Source: Lachnospiraceae bacterium (lineage in GTDB: Bacteria; Bacillota; Clostridia; Lachnospirales; Lachnospiraceae). From it: a stretch of DNA of 18,256 bases. The notes beneath the pieces are model-generated. The model did not search any database. It worked only from the letters and a program-made list of their open reading frames with translations, and had not been told where the DNA came from. The DNA lies in contig JAFUUM010000124.1 of the NCBI GenBank assembly GCA_017477805.1, positions 1-18,256 of the forward strand, given 5' to 3'. The translations under genes were made by a program, and so were the position numbers. Positions 14,742 to 18,256 of this stretch are shown one piece after another (positions within the stretch are counted from its first letter, which is position 1; every line of letters begins with the position of its first letter).

Positions 14742-15144
14742 GTTTGGTTTCGGCTAATTCGCTCAGTTTTTTTCCATAAAAGAAATCATGAACCATCCGG
14801 TCGTACTCTTCCCACAGGGGAAGGGTCTTGCAGGCAGACCGGTGGGGACATTCATTTTTCTCGGTTGTAAGGCACGCTACGCTGGCTAGTGTGCCTTCCA
14901 TTAATTCTATGATCTCCCCTACGGAGTATTCTTCCGGTTTCCGGCACAGCTTATAGCCGCCACCTTTTCCGCTGGCGCCCACGATCAGTCCGCCGGAGAC
15001 CATTTCTTTTACGATGATCTCTAAATACTTCTTGGAAATATCCTGTCTTTCCGCAATATCCTTTAATGGAATATAATTACCGTTTTCATGCTCGGCAAGG
15101 TCGATCATCACTCGGATGGCGTATCTTCCTCTGGTTGAGATCAT
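14731..15144 (-). CDS. Rrf2 family regulator with three-Cys cluster, IscR-like
   Basis: A 137-residue winged-helix repressor. The N-terminal HTH (MISTRGRYAIRVMIDLAEHE, then IPLKDIAERQDISKKYLEIIV) is typical Rrf2. The wing region GASGKGGGYKL follows. Cys91, Cys99 and Cys105 (C-x7-C-x5-C, ACLTTEKNEC then PHRSAC) match the [2Fe-2S] ligand region of IscR-type members, so it may sense Fe-S status; CymR, the cysteine regulator of Bacillus, lacks this cluster. The ATG at 15144 follows GGAAGGAGC. It is divergent from nifS-nifU, its own promoter bears the same inverted repeat as the nifS promoter, and a third copy precedes the leader-metY unit. It is therefore most likely an autoregulated repressor of Fe-S and sulfur genes. 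Confidence 0.93.
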   Translation of the reverse strand: MISTRGRYAIRVMIDLAEHENGNYIPLKDIAERQDISKKYLEIIVKEMVSGGLIVGASGKGGGYKLCRKPEEYSVGEIIELMEGTLASVACLTTEKNECPHRSACKTLPLWEEYDRMVHDFFYGKKLSELAETKPKK

Positions 15145-15179
15145 GGGAACGCTCCTTCCTTTATCATCAGGGCTTGTGT

Positions 15180-15215
15180 TTTACCTATTGTACCGCAAGG
15201 TAAATGGGTAATCAA
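15180..15215 (-). promoter_or_regulatory. rrf2 promoter with Rrf2-type operator (copy 1)
   Basis: On the minus strand, TTGATT (plus 15210-15215), 17 bases, TACAAT (plus 15187-15192). The operator arms TTTACCT (15180-15186) and AGGTAAA (15198-15204), 11 bases apart, straddle the -10, so bound repressor would block its own gene. Confidence 0.75.
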
Positions 15216-15229
15216 GAGATTTGCAAATT

Positions 15230-15267
15230 ATTTACCTATTGACACGGTAGGTAAATGGAAATATAAT
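15230..15267 (+). promoter_or_regulatory. nifS promoter, full consensus, with Rrf2-type operator (copy 2)
   Basis: TTGACA (15239-15244), exactly 17 bases, TATAAT (15262-15267): both hexamers perfect. The -35 lies at the centre of a perfect inverted repeat, ATTTACCTA (15230-15238) and TAGGTAAAT (15248-15256). A promoter this strong with an operator over its -35 is the layout expected for simple repression. Confidence 0.88.
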
Positions 15268-15338
15268 GACCTCGTCGACGAAGTGCAGAAAGGGGAAATT
15301 CAGATCGTAAGCACTTTGTAAGAGAAAGGAGTCATAAC

Positions 15339-16523
15339 GTGATCTACGCAGATAATGCAGCAACCACCAAAATGAGCGAAACGGCTGTGAAAGCCATGCT
15401 CGAGGTGATAAACGATAATTACGGAAATCCTTCCAGCCTGTACAGCATCGGCCAGAAGGCAAAGGAAGCATTGGAGGAGGCAAGAGCGGATATCGCCGGT
15501 GTGATTGGCGCTAAGCCCGCAGAGATCCTCTTTACTTCCGGCGGAAGCGAGGCGGATAACCAGGCGATCATTTCCGCAGCAAAAACAGGAGAGGCAGCCG
15601 GAAAAAGGCACATCATTTCTACAAAGATCGAGCATCATGCGGTGCTCCATACCTTAAAGAAACTGGAAAAGGAAGGCTTTGAAGTCACTCTTCTCGAGGT
15701 GAATGGAGACGGTCTTGTTACCCCCGAAGCGGTGAGAGACGCCATCCGGGAAGACACCTGCCTGGTGTCCGTAATGTATGCCAACAACGAGATCGGCACC
15801 ATTGAGCCCATCCGTGAGATCGGCGCCATCTGCCGGGAGAAGAAGGTGCCCTTCCATGTGGATGCGGTGCAGGCCATCGGCCACATTCCCGTTAACGTGG
15901 AAGAAGACAACATCGATATGCTGTCGTCATCGGCACACAAATTTCACGGGCCCAAGGGCGTTGGCTTCTTATATGTAAAGAAAGGGATCCGCCTCTTTAA
16001 TCTCATCGAGGGTGGTGCCCAGGAAAAAGGAAAGCGGGCGGGAACCGAGAACGTACCCGGCATCGTGGCTGCTGCTGCAGCCTTAAAAGAGGCTGTGGCC
16101 AATATGGACAAGAATGCTGCCTACCTGACGGAGAAGAGAGAAAAACTCATCGCAGGTTTAAAAGAGATCTCTCACTCCGCATTAAACGGACATCCCGTTA
16201 AGAGACTGCCCGGAAACGTCAACTTCTGTTTTGAGGGCATTGAGGGAGAGTCCCTATTGCTTTTGCTGGATGATAAGGGCATTCAGGCATCCTCCGGAAG
16301 CGCCTGCACCTCCGGTTCACTTGATCCAAGCCATGTACTCCTGGCCATCGGGCGGGTCCATGACGTGGCCCACGGATCCCTGCGGCTTAGCATCGCAGAG
16401 GACATCACGGATGCGGATGTGGACTATATCATCAAGTCCGTAAAAGAAGTGGTGGAATATTTAAGAGGCTTTTCTCCCGTGTGGAGAGACCTGGTGGCAG
16501 GTAAGAGCCAGTTCATTTTGTGA
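15339..16523 (+). CDS. nifS: Cysteine desulfurase (NifS/IscS class)
   Basis: A 394-residue PLP enzyme that takes sulfur from L-cysteine as a persulfide, giving alanine, and passes it to the scaffold encoded next. GTG 15339 is the start, with AAAGGAG 7 bases upstream; the product begins MIYADNAATT, the standard NifS/IscS opening. Markers are GNPSSLY near 28, SGGSEADNQAI for the cofactor phosphate, IEHHAVL, the PLP lysine Lys201 in SSSAHKFHGPKG, and the persulfide Cys323 in SSGSACTSG, on the short loop of the group I class. The C terminus (SLRLSIAEDITDADVDYI) is complete. It is followed after 41 bases by iscU. The promoter carries an Rrf2-type operator. Whether it is called nifS or iscS is a matter of convention. 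Confidence 0.96.
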   Translation: MIYADNAATTKMSETAVKAMLEVINDNYGNPSSLYSIGQKAKEALEEARADIAGVIGAKPAEILFTSGGSEADNQAIISAAKTGEAAGKRHIISTKIEHHAVLHTLKKLEKEGFEVTLLEVNGDGLVTPEAVRDAIREDTCLVSVMYANNEIGTIEPIREIGAICREKKVPFHVDAVQAIGHIPVNVEEDNIDMLSSSAHKFHGPKGVGFLYVKKGIRLFNLIEGGAQEKGKRAGTENVPGIVAAAAALKEAVANMDKNAAYLTEKREKLIAGLKEISHSALNGHPVKRLPGNVNFCFEGIEGESLLLLLDDKGIQASSGSACTSGSLDPSHVLLAIGRVHDVAHGSLRLSIAEDITDADVDYIIKSVKEVVEYLRGFSPVWRDLVAGKSQFIL

Positions 16524-16564
16524 TTTAAGGCGGGCATGTAATAGGCACGTAAGGAGGAATAAAA

Positions 16565-16948
16565 ATGGCATTATACAGTGATAAAGTAATGGATCATTTC
16601 CGCAATCCCAGAAATGTGGGTGTCATCGAGGATGCCAATGGCATCGGTGAAGTCGGTAACGCCAAGTGCGGCGATATCATGAAGATGTACTTAAAGATCG
16701 AGAATGATGTGATCGAAGACGTAAAATTTGAGACCTTCGGCTGTGGCAGCGCCATCGCATCGTCCTCCATGGCTACGGAGATGATCAAGGGCAAACCCGT
16801 ATCGGAAGCAATGCAGCTGACCAACAAGGCTGTGGCGGAAGCTCTGGACGGACTTCCGGACTATAAGATGCACTGTTCGGTACTGGCGGAAGAGGCCATC
16901 AAATCCGCACTGGATGACTACGAAAAGCGGCGTCAGGAAGAAAAATAG
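16565..16948 (+). CDS. nifU: Fe-S cluster assembly scaffold IscU/NifU N-terminal type
   Basis: A 127-residue scaffold on which [2Fe-2S] or [4Fe-4S] clusters are built with sulfur from the desulfurase upstream. Three cluster Cys are present: Cys35 (NAKCGDIM), Cys60 (FGCGSAIASS) and Cys104 (KMHCSVLAEEA), with the conserved Asp37 and His103. Length equals free-standing IscU; the C-terminal NifU thioredoxin-like domain is absent. AAGGAGGAATAAAA stands before ATG 16565. With nifS it forms a minimal two-gene Fe-S unit, as in many clostridia, with no hscA/hscB or fdx after it. No strong terminator follows; the next promoter begins 12 bases after the stop codon. Confidence 0.95.
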   Translation: MALYSDKVMDHFRNPRNVGVIEDANGIGEVGNAKCGDIMKMYLKIENDVIEDVKFETFGCGSAIASSSMATEMIKGKPVSEAMQLTNKAVAEALDGLPDYKMHCSVLAEEAIKSALDDYEKRRQEEK

Positions 16949-16959
16949 AAATTTTCGCT

Positions 16960-16997
16960 AATAACCTATTGACATGGTAGGTAAATGGTGATAAGGT
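16960..16997 (+). promoter_or_regulatory. Leader-metY promoter with Rrf2-type operator (copy 3)
   Basis: TTGACA (16969-16974), 17 bases, TAAGGT (16992-16997) with TGA before it as an extended -10. The -35 again sits between operator arms: AATAACCTA (16960-16968, two changes from copy 2) and TAGGTAAAT (16978-16986, identical to copy 2). Confidence 0.75.
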
Positions 16998-17038
16998 ATC
17001 AACAACGAAACGATCAAGAAACGAAAGGAGGCGTAAGC

Positions 17039-17170
17039 ATGAACAGATATGATCTGACAAACATCAACTATATCGTAGATGAAATGTGTTGTTGTCGAAT
17101 GCGTATCTCCCGGGCATATCTTATGGCTGGGGCGAAAGCGTGCCCATGCTTTCGTCTTGATCAAGCATAA
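17039..17170 (+). CDS. Cys-rich leader peptide upstream of metY
   Basis: A 43-residue frame starting at ATG 17039, with the strong site AAAGGAGGCG 8-10 bases upstream. An in-frame ATG at 16985 lies inside the promoter and cannot be the start. The peptide begins MNRYDLTNINYIVDEM and continues CCCRMRISRAY; three consecutive TGT codons (Cys17-19) lie at 17087-17095. Two more Cys follow in ACPCF. It has no signal peptide, membrane segment or known domain. Position and composition fit a regulatory leader whose ribosome stalls when Cys-tRNA is scarce. The downstream RNA segments, from 17107 to 17221, support this. It could instead be a small Cys-rich metal-binding protein; I consider that less likely because the RNA pairing explains the sequence within and beyond the frame. 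Confidence 0.75.
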   Translation: MNRYDLTNINYIVDEMCCCRMRISRAYLMAGAKACPCFRLDQA

Positions 17171-17221
17171 CCATTGAGCCATTTGCCCGGGAGTTTTGAA
17201 GAAAGCCCCCGGGCTTCTTTT
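17107..17221 (+). promoter_or_regulatory. Predicted cysteine-responsive transcription attenuator
   Basis: Segment 1 CTCCCGGGC (17107-17115), inside the leader frame 11 bases after the last of three Cys codons, is the exact complement of segment 2 GCCCGGGAG (17185-17193). Seven bases of segment 2 (GCCCGGG, 17185-17191) also pair with CCCGGGC (17208-17214), which forms the heart of the terminator. Inner pairings support the 1:2 fold: ATGGCT (17123-17128) with AGCCAT (17177-17182), and GGCGAAAGC (17131-17139) with GCTTTCGTC (17148-17156, one wobble). Inferred logic: a ribosome stalled at the Cys codons masks segment 1, segment 2 opens the terminator, and metY is transcribed; free translation lets 1:2 form and the terminator stands. 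Confidence 0.72.
17199..17221 (+). terminator. Attenuator terminator before metY
   Basis: AAGAA (17199-17203), a bulged A, and GCC (17205-17207) pair with GGC (17212-17214) and TTCTT (17215-17219), with a small C/G tip and a T-run to 17221. It lies 28 bases after the leader stop and 62 bases before the metY ATG, so it ends transcription ahead of the structural gene. Confidence 0.75.
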
Positions 17222-17283
17222 GTGTCGAAAACAAGTGATCGTAAATCAAAAACAAAAACAAAAAACAAGAGGAGATAACCATC

Positions 17284-18256
17284 ATGAGCAATTACAGATT
17301 TGAGACTTTACAGTTACACGTAGGACAGGAACAGGCAGATCCCGCAACCGACTCCAGAGCGGTTCCCATTTACCAGACCACTTCTTACGTATTCCACAAC
17401 AGCAAACATGCAGCCGATCGTTTCGGCCTTGCGGATGCCGGTAACATCTACGGCAGACTGACCAACTCCACCCAGGATGTTCTGGAAAAGAGACTGGCAG
17501 CCTTAGAGGGCGGCAGCGCAGCTCTTGCACTGGCATCCGGCGCAGCAGCCATCACCTACACCATTCAGGCTCTTGCAGCCAACGGCGGACACATCGTTGC
17601 ACAGAAGACCATCTACGGCGGAAGCTTTAACCTGCTTGCCCACACCCTTCCCCAGTACGGCATCACCACAACCTTCGTGGATGCTCACAACCTGCAGGAA
17701 GTAGAAAGTGCCATTCAGGAAAACACCAGAGCCATCTACTTAGAGACTCTCGGCAACCCCAACAGTGATATCCCCGATATCGATGCCATCGCAGAGATTG
17801 CTCACAAGCACGGGCTGCCCCTGGTGATCGATAACACCTTCGGTACGCCTTATCTGATCCGCCCCATCGAGCACGGCGCAGACATCGTTGTACATTCCGC
17901 AACCAAGTTCATCGGCGGACACGGAACTACCCTGGGCGGTATCATCGTGGAAGCAGGCAAGTTTGACTGGAAAGCAAGCGGCAAGTATCCCAACATCGCA
18001 GATGCGAACCCCAGCTATCACGGCGTATCCTTTGCTGACGTAGCAGGCCCTGCCGCCTTTGTAACCTACATCCGTGCGATCCTCCTTCGTGATACCGGAG
18101 CTACTATTTCTCCTTTCAATGCATTCCTGTTGCTGCAGGGTGTTGAGACCCTGTCCCTCCGTCTTGACAGACATGCGGAGAACACCAAGAAGGTTGTGGA
18201 GTTCCTTGCAAAGCATCCGAAGGTATCCAAAGTCAACCATCCTTCCCTGGCAGATC
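17284..18256 (+). CDS. metY: O-acetylhomoserine sulfhydrylase, 3' end outside window
   Basis: A PLP enzyme of the Cys/Met metabolism (cystathionine gamma-synthase) fold; 324 of an expected 425 or so residues are in the window. It joins O-acetylhomoserine with sulfide, giving homocysteine for methionine, and many members also act on O-acetylserine to give cysteine. AGGAG lies 9 bases before ATG 17284. The N terminus FETLQLHVGQEQADPATDSRAVPIYQTTSYVF, then YGRLTNSTQDVLEKRLAALEGG, is typical of MetY. DNTFGTPYL and the PLP lysine Lys208 in HSATKFIGGHGT are intact, and the KFIGGHGTTLGG form favours MetY over cystathionine synthases or lyases. Codon bias is strong, indicating high expression. Control is predicted at two levels: the Rrf2-type operator at 16960-16986 and the Cys leader attenuator just upstream. 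Confidence 0.94.
   Translation, partial: MSNYRFETLQLHVGQEQADPATDSRAVPIYQTTSYVFHNSKHAADRFGLADAGNIYGRLTNSTQDVLEKRLAALEGGSAALALASGAAAITYTIQALAANGGHIVAQKTIYGGSFNLLAHTLPQYGITTTFVDAHNLQEVESAIQENTRAIYLETLGNPNSDIPDIDAIAEIAHKHGLPLVIDNTFGTPYLIRPIEHGADIVVHSATKFIGGHGTTLGGIIVEAGKFDWKASGKYPNIADANPSYHGVSFADVAGPAAFVTYIRAILLRDTGATISPFNAFLLLQGVETLSLRLDRHAENTKKVVEFLAKHPKVSKVNHPSLAD

Noticed and set aside
15272..15318. Palindrome TCGTCGACGA and a wide AAGTGC/GCACTT pairing in the nifS leader
   Set aside because: The stems are short or have a long loop, and no downstream alternative structure or terminator accompanies them; chance is likely.
16985..17038. An earlier in-frame ATG at 16985 for the Cys-rich leader peptide
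   Set aside because: It lies within the promoter, before the transcription start, and the strong ribosome site belongs to ATG 17039.
16985..17170. Small Cys-rich frame as a metallothionein or bacteriocin
   Set aside because: No leader/core layout, cleavage motif or neighbouring export or modification gene was seen, and its 3' half is dictated by RNA stems of the attenuator.
17000..17283. T-box or SAM riboswitch upstream of metY
   Set aside because: No T-box AGGGTGG-type sequence or SAM-I core was seen, and the leader is too short. The translated Cys-codon frame with competing pairings explains the region better.

Overview
The window reads as a chromosomal segment from a mid-GC Firmicute, most likely a gut-type Lachnospiraceae. 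The reasons are strong AGGAGG-type ribosome sites, sigma-A promoters with frequent extended -10 elements, lipoprotein signal peptides, a YesM/YesN-type two-component pair beside a sugar ABC transporter, a SEC-C-tagged methionine aminopeptidase, and DUF5692, DUF4234 and DUF3048 proteins. This is an inference from gene content. No rRNA, tRNA, insertion sequence, phage gene or CRISPR array was seen.

Layout. (1) 1-1658: 3' part of a PAS-GGDEF signalling protein with a degenerate GGDRF motif, closed by a clear terminator. (2) 1763-7884: a carbohydrate uptake unit of lipoprotein binding protein, two permeases, YesM-like histidine kinase and YesN-like response regulator, ending in a terminator that can work on both strands. 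No ATPase is present, so the transporter probably uses a shared MsmX-type ATPase encoded elsewhere. (3) 7952-9516, minus strand: methionine aminopeptidase and a thiol (Cys-type) glutathione peroxidase, each with its own promoter and a palindrome overlapping it. (4) 9753-12926: a DUF3048 lipoprotein, a TetR-type regulator and a strongly codon-biased DUF5692 membrane protein. (5) 13046-14741: a diacylglycerol-kinase-family lipid kinase and a DUF4234 membrane protein. (6) 14731-18256: a sulfur and Fe-S block with an Rrf2/IscR-like repressor (minus), cysteine desulfurase, IscU/NifU scaffold, a Cys-rich leader peptide with an attenuator, and the 5' part of O-acetylhomoserine sulfhydrylase.

The most interesting region is the last one. 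Three copies of an inverted repeat (halves ATTTACCTA and TAGGTAAAT) sit exactly on the rrf2, nifS and leader-metY promoters, defining a local Rrf2 regulon. The third promoter then drives a 43-residue open frame with three consecutive Cys codons. Downstream lie RNA segments that can form protector, antiterminator and terminator pairings in the manner of the trp attenuator. The sulfhydrylase would thus be governed by a DNA-binding Fe-S/sulfur sensor and by cysteinyl-tRNA supply.

The two gene-free stretches just over 300 bases are 1659-1967 (terminator, promoter candidates with a LacI-like operator, leader hairpins) and 9517-9820 (divergent promoters for gpx and the DUF3048 gene; nothing else recognised).
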